A stretch of 64,000 nucleotides of DNA from Apoderus coryli. Lineage: Eukaryota; Arthropoda; Insecta; Coleoptera; Attelabidae. The translations under genes were made by a program, and so were the position numbers. This document shows positions 44,511 to 56,849 of the stretch, piece after piece (position 1 is the first letter of the stretch; each line of letters opens with the position of its first letter). Below the pieces are notes generated by a model. That model did no database searches and had not been told where the DNA came from. It saw only the letters and a list, made by a program, of their open reading frames with translations. The stretch lies in contig OU452201.1 in the NCBI GenBank assembly GCA_911728435.2, positions 29,698,001 through 29,762,000 on the forward strand. The letters are read 5' to 3'.

Positions 44511-44587
44511 AAATGTGGTCCTTCCATTTAAAATAATAAAGTAGGTGGTTACTTCCGGTATAACCAGATAGCACCTTGTCGATACTA

Positions 44588-44754
44588 ATTAAAAATGGCT
44601 TTAAATTGAACAATAAAAAATCCAGGGGCGTATTTAAAGAAACGAAGTTGATGATGGTTTCTCAAAAACAAAACGTCGTAGAAACCATCATCAACTTCCT
44701 TTCTTTAAATACGCCCCTGGATTTTTTATTGTTCAATTTAAAGCCATTTTTAAT
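44588..44754. repeat. Near-perfect hairpin, about 75-bp arms
   Basis: attaaaaatggctttaaatt through gttgatgatggtttct is followed by about 20 bases and then its complement. Only one or two positions differ. It may be a young palindromic MITE or a source of hairpin RNA. Confidence 0.8.
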
Positions 44755-44999
44755 TCAAAAATACGAGGTATATCACACGTAATGGTTTAAACAAGTTTTC
44801 AGAGTTTGTTGTAATTATGTATTGTAGTGTAAAATTTTTTAAGCAGGTAAAATTAGTATGGTCCCACTTGATGGTAGAGAAACCTTGTTGTTTTTTTTCC
44901 TACGAACAAACTGTTGTAATATTCGAGTAGCGATCAGCCAATAGTAATTTAATAATGTAAATTACAGAGTGTACTATTAAAAGTGAAATCCATAAGATA

Positions 45000-46690
45000 A
45001 ATAATTATTATTTCGTGATAAGAACAATAAAAAAAATTGTGACCACCCTGTATATCAAAAACGAAGCATTTTATATATTCATATGAAAAAAAAAATCTTA
45101 TTTTTGTTTGTTGAATGTTCCGTTAAATTATTTTAACTTATTATATATTTTAAATACAATTTTTTATTTCAGAAACCTTATAGTTTAGGTATAGGAACAA
45201 ATTTGATTGTATTTCAGAATATTTGATAATATACAAGGTGTCACATTTGAAAAATCAAAATTAGTTTAATGGTAAAGAAGCACCATTTTTATTATATTAT
45301 TGGTACTTCAAACTTCATATTTATTCAATTTTTATGATTAAAAAATAATATATTCGTATGTTTCTGAAAGTCAGCAGGAACCAACTACTGGAAACAATTT
45401 CACTTCTATAATAAAAAAAAATAAATTTAAAAACTTACATTTTATATATGCAAACAAATTTTTATATTATTAACTTAAACCAGAGACAAGACTGAATGTT
45501 TTCGTTTTTCATTTGTTTAAAAGTCATGTTGTTAATGGGGACGATGTTGCCAATACAGGCCAAAACTCGCTTAATGGGATATACCTGTAATTACGATTGC
45601 TAAATTTGTATCTGACTTTAACAAACTTAGGAATCCGTAAGAAATCATATACATATAAATTAAAGGTTAAAGGTTAGTATATTTTAAAACAGGCAAATAT
45701 TTAAAGTATTACATTACTTAAGTGCGAAATTATGCTCTAGCAGTTATTAATTTGAAACATATCCCATATTATTAAAACACTGGCAACAAAGTTGCAGCTA
45801 GGTATTGTAAACATTTAAAGAGAGTACGAATTGCGCAGGTTAATAATTAATATAATTTCGCACATAAAGTATATGGATATATATTCTTCCCCTAAAATGT
45901 ATAAATAAATACAGGTAAGATAATGATAAAACAGGGAGAAAAAAAATAAATTAAATAAAGGTAAATGTAACCATAAATTTGTATTAAATCCCCACTTTGA
46001 AAAATCATAAAAAAATAAAAATCTTGGTGCGCGATAGAGCTTTGGATATGTTCATCGTGCATCTATTCTGAATCTATCAGGGTATGTATAAGATCGAGAT
46101 TCGGTCTAGTCGAAAACTAATCATGTTACGCTTTTAGGATTTTTTTTGGTTTAGTAAAAGCGGACAAGGGAAATCGCTGGAAAATAGTTCTAGTTTCCTA
46201 AAAGGTCCGCTAGAGGGCGTAACTCTAATTGAAAAACACTGTTTACTCAAAAATATACTTATATTACGTGTTAAACTTAATGAGGATCATCTAGGTACAA
46301 TTCTAAAACTTTTTTTTTTTGTCTATCTTCTTACCTAAATGGTGGAGGAGCTGGAGAATGTTGGTTTGTAAAAAGTTGTCTAACTTTCTTATGTATAGTC
46401 CGATTTTAATAAAATTAGGCTCAGTATAAAGGCAATGTTTGGGACTATCAAAAAAAATATTGCTGTTTTTATTTATTTTTTATATATGGCCGCTAGATGG
46501 AGATATATAACAATGTTTCCGATTTTGTCAATTTTCTTAGAAAAATCAAATGGAATGGTACTATTAGTCTTCACTAGATAGAAAGAGCATATAAAAATAA
46601 AGAAAACAGTGAAAACCGGAGATTACCTTCAAATTATACTCTTAGTAAATAAGAAACTCAAATCAGAAACAAACAAATACAATATAAATA
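45000..46690. other. AT-rich sequence downstream of the VPV gene
   Basis: Scattered CAGGGTG-type termini (45046, 45233). I see no exon. A TTTATT at 46693 is the poly(A) signal of the minus-strand gene. Confidence 0.45.
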
Positions 46691-46744
46691 AGTTTATTTG
46701 TTTACAAAAATGACTAATTAAAAAATTGATTATCCACAAAAAGT

Positions 46745-48042
<1,298 letters not shown>

Positions 48043-48126
48043 CTATAACAGAAAAATAAAAACAATTATTTTGTGTTGTTTTAAACTACTACACTTTGAT
48101 GGTAATATTTGTATAGAATAAATAAT

Positions 48127-48660
48127 CTGAGGAAGTGAAAATAAATCGAATGAAACGTCGCCTTTCAACCTAGTGTCTACCACCAAGATTAAGACCAACC
48201 ACTATATGATTAATTAGGGTTCAAATGAAATTTTTCAGCCCAGGCCATGGGTACATTAAGAGTTCATCATCAGAGGCGTGCGGAAAAAATTCATTCATTT
48301 ATTTTAATTAAAAATACTTAAAAAAACCCTACCCATATGAGAAAATAGAATAATAGTTAATAGAAGTAACTCGGTGAACGCCTTTTTGACAACAATTCAT
48401 GTCCCTATTTTTAACTGTCTGATGCAATTTTTTGTTCTTCTCTATTTTTTTAAAATAAACGAATTTGGATTTTTAATTTCTTCAAAATTTATTAACAAAG
48501 CTTTCGTTGATTTAATATTACATTTCCAAAATGTTTTAGTTACAAATTATTATGTCTAACACCGCTGAAGATTGATGCAAAAATTTTAGAATTACAGTAC
48601 ACTACATGAATCAAGTTTCGAGGGTATATATCCCCGTCATCAGTCATATACAAACAAAAT
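48127..48660. repeat. Hammerhead-like relics
   Basis: 48130-48160 (plus) has CTGAGGA and GAAACGTC but no stem II. 48605-48650 (minus) has CTGATGA, a GGG/CCC stem II, GAAAC and a six-base stem I (ATATGA with TCATGT), but the base before the cleavage position is not U. CTGATGA at about 48270 (minus) has no GAAA. They look like decayed relatives of the motifs elsewhere. Confidence 0.45.
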
Positions 48661-48699
48661 GCAAAGAAAATCGAAAAAGGATGTGCAGAAAAATGTTTT

Positions 48700-50190
48700 T
48701 AAAGAACAAGTTCATCAAAAATTTCAGGAATTTTGATTTTTAAGGCAAAATTACATTCAATGAATTTATGATTTGCTTCCATTTCCCGATTTTCATAAAT
48801 AAACGATTACGTACTAAAGTTTGCATTGTTTTATGTGTTAATGTACTCTACGGATCACAAACTGTGTCTTTAGTAAACTTCACTGAACTAATATAAGGCA
48901 ACTTGTATTTCAAACCAGCTTAGTTCTTGTGTTTTGGTGAACGCGTCAATTTAAAATATCAATAATAGCTTCGGATATCTTATTTCTGCTCTTATTTGTT
49001 CCGATATGTATATATATATTTCAATATTCTTAAAAGTGAAGTATTCGCAAGAATTTAAAGAGAAACTTCTAATATAAGGTAATAAACTGATCACAAACTA
49101 GAAATTTGGCTTTAGAAATATGTTATTCGTGTTGTTTGATGATGTGTTCCTGCTTCGACATGTGAACATTCACAGGAATGTTAAATAGATCCTCTAGAAT
49201 GATTAAACCAAAGATTAGGGAGTGTGTTAATCTTTGATTAAACAGAATTTATGTATTATAAACTATAAACTTGTTATTATTATTAAATTGCGTTTTGATG
49301 CCTTAATAAAAAACAAACAATGTGTAAACTTATATTTCTACAAGAACACAGAAAACATTTTTTGAACCTATATAGATTTATATTATTTTTAAAATTTAAC
49401 AACTTGAGGGATAATTAACAGAATTTAACACTATACCAAAATTACAGGGTGTTCAAAAAACCTCATTGCCATAAATTTTTCTATAACGCTATTGATTTTT
49501 TATATTTCTAGAAATAAAACTAATAAGTGTTGTATATAATTTGAAAGGAAAAAAATATGCAACTTAATTGGCTAAAAAAAATATGCGTGCAGCACAGTAC
49601 ATGTGATAGAAGGGAATACTTCTTTCACGAGAGAGGAAGGGAATACGAGATACAAAAGGGACAACCGAAGGATAGGCAACGTTAAGCCGCTATATACATA
49701 ATAGTGTATGGTATAGGATATAGTCTCTCTCTCTCTCCCTAATATTTGTTATATGCTTCATCTCTTTTGCGGGACGAAAATTTTATAAATCGTGTCGTGA
49801 CGCGACCTTGAAAAATTACTCTCATGCGGCCAAAGAAGTATTCACTTCAAAAATCATAATGGTTCCATTTAAAAAAACATAAGTTTGGTCCATATTTTGA
49901 AACTGAGACCAAAAAAAAAATCAAAGGTACGCCTGTGGACTCCACATAAAAATACACACAAACACCGTTAATATATTTCCAATATCTGTTAAAGTTTGCG
50001 AGATACGAGTGGGGTCCTAAAAGTGATTTTTTCGAAATCGGCCCTGTATGTCGAAAACTACATGTGTTACCGAAAATATGATTAGGACATCGTGAGTTTC
50101 ACAAAAAAGTAGCAACGTGTCGCGAAATCCGCATCCCTCTAACTTTCCCAATAACCGAGCTACCCCGCAATTAGAACGAAACCTGGACAC
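48700..50190. other. No gene recognised
   Basis: AT-rich. A CAGGGTGTTC terminus at 49445 and an ACACCCTG terminus at about 50190 could bracket a 750-base insertion, but they share no further inverted sequence. Confidence 0.35.
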
Positions 50191-50264
50191 CCTGTACTTA
50201 AACTCTATTTTTGAAACATATTCATTATTTTATGATTAAATGAAATAATATTAAAGAAGCATTT

Positions 50265-51260
50265 TCATGTTCGTCTACAATGTGTCCACGAATAGAGTTT
50301 GGAAGAGGAAAAACTTTTTTATTTGTATTTATTTAGATTTAGAAGAAAAAGTCATTCTTTATAAAAATGTCTGCTTGTGTCGAAACTACAATTTCAAATA
50401 CCAAATTTACGATTACTATACAGGGTATATCAAAAATATAATTTTTAATGATTTTGATTATTTTGTTTTTTTTTTAATTTTATGAAAATATTTTCAAAAT
50501 CGTGATTTATTACACCAATTGTGCAAAAAACACTAATAAACTTTTTTCTCAAAGTGGTTAATTTCATAGCTACTATTAAAATAATAAAATTAAAAAAAAA
50601 AAGGAAATCAAAATCATTAAAAATGTAATTTTTTGATATATTAATCGTAAATTTGGTATTTGACTTTGTAGTTTTGACACAAGCAGACGATTTTATAATG
50701 AATGACGTTTCTTCTAAATCTACAAATAAAAAAGTTTTTCTTCTTCCAAACTCTATCCAATGTGTTTGGAAGAGTAAAAACTTTTTTATTTGTAGATTTA
50801 GAAGAAAAAGTAATGCTTTATAAAAACGTCTGCTTGTGTCAAAACTGCAATTTCCAGTACGAAATCTACGATTACTATACAGAGTATATCAAAAAATTAC
50901 ATTTTTAATGATTTTGATTGCCTTGTTTTTTTTTTTTTTTTAATTTGATTATGTTAATAGTAGCTATGAAATTAACCACTTTGAGAAAAAAGTTTATTAG
51001 TCTTTTTTGCACAATTGGTGCAATAAATCACGATTTTGAAAATATTTTCATAAAATTAAAAAAAAAAAACAACAAAATCAAAATCATTAAAAATGTTATT
51101 TTTGATATACCCTGTATAGTAATCGTAAATTTGGTATTTGAAATTGTAGTTTCGACACAAGCAGACGTTTTTATAATGACTTTTTCTTCTAAATCTACAA
51201 ATAAAAAAGTTTTTCCTCTTCCAAACTCTATCCGTGGACACATTGTATATCCCAGTTTCA
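50265..51260. repeat. Four alternating inverted copies of a 240-bp unit
   Basis: The block tgcttgtgtcgaaactacaa, with aagaggaaaaacttttttat, occurs at 50265-50545 (plus), 50520-50760 (minus), 50755-50970 (plus) and 50960-51255 (minus). Each junction shares T-rich or ccaaactctatcc sequence. No ORF beyond shadows. Confidence 0.8.
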
Positions 51261-51423
51261 TTAATGCTATCCATTACACAGTGATAAATGCAAACTTTTA
51301 ATTTGTAGTTACATATTTCAAAAAGCGTCCTCTCTTTAACATAACCCTCCTATTTTTTTTATTCCACATAAAACAAAAATAAAATTTCATAAAAGATTTG
51401 CTAATGGAAAATCCCCTTTACAG

Positions 51424-51578
51424 GATGAAAAAAACCAGATACTCACAACAAACTGTTGGATAACACAAATCTGGATAGACCATCATTTGAAATGGAACGC
51501 TTCGGACTATGCTGGCATCAAAGTAATCCGGATACCTTATAATAGAGTTTGGAAACCGGACCTCATATTGTACAACAA
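51424..51578 (+). CDS. Nicotinic acetylcholine receptor subunit, one exon
   Basis: The exon is bounded by cctttacag and GTAAGC and is 155 bases long. It encodes DEKNQILTTNCWITQIWIDH and, after HLKWNASDYAGIKVIRIPYN, RVWKPDLILYN. This is the start of the extracellular ligand-binding domain of Cys-loop nicotinic receptors (DEKNQ..TxxxW, WxPD..LYN). Phase is 0 in and 2 out. Other exons are not found here, so the gene must have long introns or extend beyond the window. The VPV gene (minus) and nearby repeats may lie in its introns. The subunit type cannot be told from one exon. Confidence 0.85.
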
Positions 51579-51599
51579 GTAAGCCAGAAAAAGTTAAAA

Positions 51600-52730
51600 A
51601 AAACTATAATATACCTGATGCATGTGAGTGTATGAAGTTTGAAAGCAGTAGGTTACTTTTTCCGCTCAATTCTTCATTGATTTGAATTCGTTTTGAACTT
51701 ATAATATTATTGGAATTGATTTACACTTAGATCTCAGTTTATTGATTCTCTTATTTTTAATTGAAATTTTACTTATGTAAAAATTTCATGATTAGGTTAT
51801 TATTAGGTTAGAAAATGTCCGGTAAGCAGAGGGGAGCGGAGGCTTTTTCAGATTTATTTATTATGAAAAATTGAATGAAATAGCGAATATTATTACAATT
51901 CCACTATTTTTATACCGTTTCTTGATCATATATAGGGTGTCCTATAATTAATGGTATGTACACAGTAAAACTGCAGATTCCTTAGATGAAAATATTGATA
52001 TTTGGCCAAACTTACCTTGGTTCAAAATTTGATAATAACAACAAGTTGCTGATGCACCATTTCCAGTAAAATAGCAAAAGTTCTGATTCATGAAAAGTGC
52101 CTTAATTATGTATAACAACATGTACAAATAGAGTAGACATAGACACCAACAAGTAAAAATTCATTATTATGAATGAAAATACTTTCGTGGCATAGCGAAC
52201 ATTATTATATTTTTTATTCCTTTGCTGTTGATGTATTTTGAGTTTTAATAAAGTTTAATAAAATATTTTTTAATTCAAATTATTTATACTCAAAGAAATA
52301 AAGAGACGCAGTCAAAAACTGTAAGCTAGCCTACAGCACTTATGTTAAAAATCTTAAATGTCTGTATTAGAAGAATACTTTGAAGACGAAATACATAAAA
52401 TGTTCATTTCTGGCATCAATTTAAAATTAGTACAACTTGAATTCAGCCGAACTAGAACCAAATAACAGTTAACACTATTATACCGACAAATTTCTAAATT
52501 GTAAACTAACAACAATTTTGTGTTTGACATTTGATTAAATTGTCATTTTAATAGTTAATTAATTATTCATTACTATTTCAATTAATGAAACTTTACGTAT
52601 TATATTCCTGGGTCATTCTAGTTTCGCAAACTATTTGCAAATTGGAATAAATACATTCGTCAAATATTCGGTCGTAAACGAGTATATAATGAAGCTTGCA
52701 CTGAATATTTAATGTACTACTACTAACATA
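51600..52730. other. Probable intron sequence
   Basis: AT-rich. One ATAGGGTGTCC terminus at 51933. No further receptor exon recognised. Confidence 0.4.
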
Positions 52731-53234
52731 CAGGGTGTTTCATAATACCTATATGTTGAAATTGAAAAAGAAATCCGTTTTTCCGAATATCTCCAGAACA
52801 GTTTATCCTACAGAATGAGCATTTTCTACTCATAATAAGCTATTTTGCGTAAGAATTTATTTTTTTAAAATTCATAATTGATGAAGATTTTGAAAGGGTA
52901 GTGGGTGCTTTTTTCTCCAATTTCTACGCCATTGGAAAAAGAACGGTTTTAAGACACCCATTTGAACCACCAATGTTTTCTACACAAAAAAGGTACTCTT
53001 GGTCATAAGCTCTAAAGTTGAGGTTGAGGAAAATCAACTTGTTGAAAAACAGCAATTTGTTTGGTAGGTACTTGTGGTGAGATGTTCTTCAACTTCCTTG
53101 ATGACTGCCATTTTGCAATTATGAAGTTAACGTTTAATTAATAGAAAATAAACTTTAGAGCTTATAACCAAGAGTACCTTTTTGCGTAGAAAACATTAGC
53201 GGATCAAATAAGTATATTAAAATCGTACTTTTTT

Positions 53235-54653
53235 CCAGTGGCGTAGATTGTAGATTGTTTTATCGGAGTCGTTTAGGCGGTTTGGCCTCCCCTCACTTCG
53301 ACCTGCAGAAGATTTTTTGTGAATGACTCTAATATATGAATTGCCCAGCTGTCCCACACTTTTCATGAAGTTGATGATTTCTCTGGGGGCTAAATTCCTT
53401 GCCTCGTCGGGTGTTAGGGTCACCCTCCAAGGTGTTTTAGCCTTTAGCAGAAAAGTGCCTTGCATTCACAGAGCACGTGTTCTATTGTCTCTGTTGCGTT
53501 TTCGCAAAACCGACAAGTGTCGTCCTCGGTTAGGCCCATCTTTTTGAGATGGTACTTCAATGGGTGGTGTCCCGTAAAAAGGCCTGTAATTCACCTTAGG
53601 TCGCTTCTCTCCAGTTGGATAAGCTTCCCTGCGTTGGCCTCTGAAAGTTTGATAAACCTTTTTGATGGTCTTAGGCCTGGAGTGTTTCTCCAGTAGGACT
53701 TAAGTTGGTCCTTTTCCCATCTCCGAAGTTCTTCCATCGTATGGCTTTTTGGAAGGCCAAAGATGGGTTCCGGGCCGCAGAACAAAGCGTTTGCGCCCTC
53801 TTTTGCAAATTGGTCCGCCGCTTCGTTCCCCTCTATGCCTTCATGTCCTGGCACCCATGTTAGAGTAATCTTTTTCCCCTGAGCTGCCAGTTGCTTTAGA
53901 GTCTGTTTGCATTCCCATGGTAGCTTTGACGTGCTTTTAACGCAGCTTGACTGTCTGACATAATATTGATCTGCCGTTCCGGGATGCCTCATTATTGAGC
54001 ACAACGATTACTAGCGTTTATCTCTGCTTGGAATATAGTGGGACTTTTCGCGAGAGATTCAGAGTGCCTGCAATTAGGCCCGTATACTCCCATGCCTGTG
54101 TTCCCTTATATTCCTTTTGAACCGTCCGTATACCAGACGGATGTGTTTTCTGGGAATCGTGGTTCCCCATTTAGCCATTTTTGACGGTCTCCAATGACCA
54201 CTTCAAATGGGATTTCAAAATCATGTTTGCGTGGCAACGCATCCGACGGTTTTCTTCCTGAATCCAAAGGTATTAGATTCAGGATTCCTATGTGGCCCTC
54301 TAGATCGCCAAATTTGTATTCCATTACTTGTGCCAGTTTCAGAGCGCTAATTGCTGCCTCTTTTTTGACTAGGACAGGCAAAGGTATTAGATGCAGCAAC
54401 GTTTCCATCGTTGCTGTGGGGCAAGTTCGCATTGCCCTGTTATTCCTAAACATGCAAGCCGTTGCAACTTTTGAAGATGGCATTGTGTATGCTTAATATT
54501 AACTTTTGGCCACCATACTAATGAGGCGTATGTAACCATGGGTGTGTTTTCCCTTAACTGTGAGAACAATGTCGTCGGCGTAGCTTTGCAGAGTAAAGCC
54601 TGCCCTATCCATTTTTGAACTGAGATGAGCCAGCACTAGTGACCAGTGGCGTA
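53235..54653. repeat. 13-bp target-site duplication of the LINE
   Basis: ccagtggcgtaga occurs at 53235-53247 and 54642-54654, flanking the LINE. The reverse complement of the opposite MITE arm (ccaatttctacgccattgg) shows the uninterrupted target. Confidence 0.8.
53249..54640 (-). pseudogene. 5'-truncated LINE with RNase H (I/LOA-like)
   Basis: Minus-strand coding enters in the RT at MDRAGFTLQSYADDIVLT (YADD), then jumps to VTYASLVWWPKVNIKHTQCH, which shows an internal deletion. RNase H follows: VWYTDGSK (first Asp), then LTWVPGHEGIEGNEAADQFA (second half with the GNEAAD Asp), then a C-terminal zinc motif (CRFCENATETIEHVLCEC) near 53490. Several frame changes are needed. RNase H-bearing LINEs belong to the I, LOA and related clades; the exact clade is open. 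The 3' tail (aaaacaatctacaat) adjoins the target duplication. Higher GC than its surroundings. Confidence 0.82.
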
Positions 54654-54969
54654 GAAATTGGGAATAAAAACACTCACTATCAAATCAAAATTCAAAATCT
54701 TCACCAATTACGTATTTAAAAAAAAATAAATTCTTACGCAAAACATAGCTTATATTATGAGTAGAAAATGCTTACAAAAGCTGTATTCTGTAACATAAAT
54801 GGTTCCAAAGATATTCGCAAAAAACGAACATTTTGTATCAATCTCAACACCCTCGAAGATGGTGCATTTTAGAGAGTAAGTTAATAGAAACTTTTTTCCA
54901 TATTTTTTGACGAACTCGCACATCCTAAAGTCCTGCGCATATATTATGAAACACCCTGTATAGTACATG

Positions 54970-56840
54970 TCCAAAAGCAATTTTAGACGCATATAGATAT
55001 GGCACGACGAAGGTCTATTAGACGTATAACAGAGCTTATTCTGATTTTCTGATTTTATGTAATAATTTAGATTGATATGTAGGTGTACGGAAATTTAGGG
55101 ATTTCAATAATGGACAGAGTGTGTCAGCGCTGGCCATTGAGACGTTTCTACGCAATTATCATTCATTGAGGTCCGAAAAGTTATACTTCCGACAATATTG
55201 TTTTGTTAATTGGCCACATTTTTGGGAACATTATACATTTTGTTGAAAATTTTGATCCGATGGAGGCTCATTTTGAGCACCGATTCTGGTGTAAAATCAG
55301 AATGTCTTATTTTAATGATATTTTGTGCGTCTTATGAAAATTGAATGCCCTAAACACATTTGTAAAATAAGGTTGTGTAACCATTTTGAATTAGCGGGTA
55401 TTATTTACATACAGAAAGAATACTAATTTTATAGCTCAATCCAAATTAATCCCAATATGCTATTCAAATTTTTACTGAGTCGATTCAAGTTTTACGAACG
55501 GGTTCAATTCAAGTTTTAATTAAAGAAGAACAAACAAAGACTATCAACTTTATTAATCTGTATTAAAGTAATGTAAAATTACTCACCTTTTATAATTCTG
55601 GATCTCTGCCAGTCACCCACTTTTTATTTAAAAGGAAAACAATAAATAAATGACCCTTCCGTCAACAACATAACGAAAACTTTATTAGAAATAAAACGCA
55701 AAAGTTTGGGCTCAAAACAACTAATTTAATAATTAAAACTAATAAAGAAAATGAATAACAACAAAGAAATAAATATTTATTTATATAAAAAGATAAAACA
55801 ATTAAACGATAATCAAAATTTAGAAGAAAATCTTATTCATTAATTTACAACTTAATAAAATAAATTAATTACGAATAATTATATTAATTCCTATACGAAA
55901 CTTTAATAACAATTGTAAACTGAATTTATTTCAACTACTAAAATAAACAACTTTAATCTTTATAAAAATTGATTGGCAACAAAAAGACCTTCAATTAAAA
56001 GAATTAACAAAGAACTTACTGAACTTGAACTTCAATTATTATTAAGAAACTGTATACAATTAGAAATCACATCTAGACTCTACCAAGGCTAAAACGAATC
56101 TAAATTCGAAAATCCGATTGTCTTTCCAAAACACTTAACATACATGAGAATTAGGTACCTAGATTGAAAATAGCCAATCAGAAAAAACGCCATTTTACAA
56201 TATACCCCTATAAAGATACATCTACAGGGAGAGAAGATTCAGAAAATAAGATACATTTTTATGTCGACTTTACTAACGGTTGTTGATACTTAGGTATCTT
56301 ATGTTGGAGTTCGTTCAAAAGATTAACCAGTCACTACCATTTTTTGTAAAGCAAGAAACAATACGATTTTATAATGACTTCTCAATCTCCCGAATCAGCG
56401 ACTGGACAAAAACCCATTGTTTTTTTTATTCGCATTTTATATATATTATTTGATATGGGAAACCGTGACACCCTCCAACTACTAGCTTCTGTATATAATA
56501 ATAAAAGTCCGACATTTAATTTACATGTAGGCGTTTCGAAAATGTTAAATGTTTTGACCATCCTATAACTGAAACATCTGGTTATCTTTTCTAATATATG
56601 CGTTTATCTTTGGACTAACCCATAAACAAACTCAATATTTTCGATTAGAAAAAGGTCGTTTTTTTAGGTAACAATTCTTTTAGAAACATTTGTTAAAAGC
56701 ACCAAGATAATAAATTTATTACTTACAGATGTTGATAATATTTACGAAAATATTATATCTTGCAAGCTAAGAGAAAATATCTATATAAAAAACCCAACTA
56801 GTATCCATAATACCAGTGGCGTGGTGTCTTGTTACAGTTG
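54970..56840. other. No gene recognised
   Basis: AT-rich, with A-rich runs at 55600-56050. No exon or element border seen on either strand. Confidence 0.4.
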
Positions 56841-56849
56841 TTAGCGATC

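Larger units (their letters stand above)
52735..54960. mobile_element. Foldback MITE split by a LINE
   Basis: CAGGGTGTTTC at the left and its complement at the right, with about 200-300-base arms (52735-52940 against 54650-54960; inner arms ggtactcttggtcataagct). Without the LINE (53247-54641) the element would be about 830 bases. Confidence 0.75.

Noticed and set aside
48127..48160. Active hammerhead
   Set aside because: CTGAGGA and GAAACGTC are present but no stem II can form.
48255..48290. Hammerhead from CTGATGA on the minus strand
   Set aside because: No GAAA follows at the right distance.
49445..50206. Single 760-bp MITE
   Set aside because: The two terminal words are in the right orientation but share no further inverted sequence, so they may belong to different insertions.
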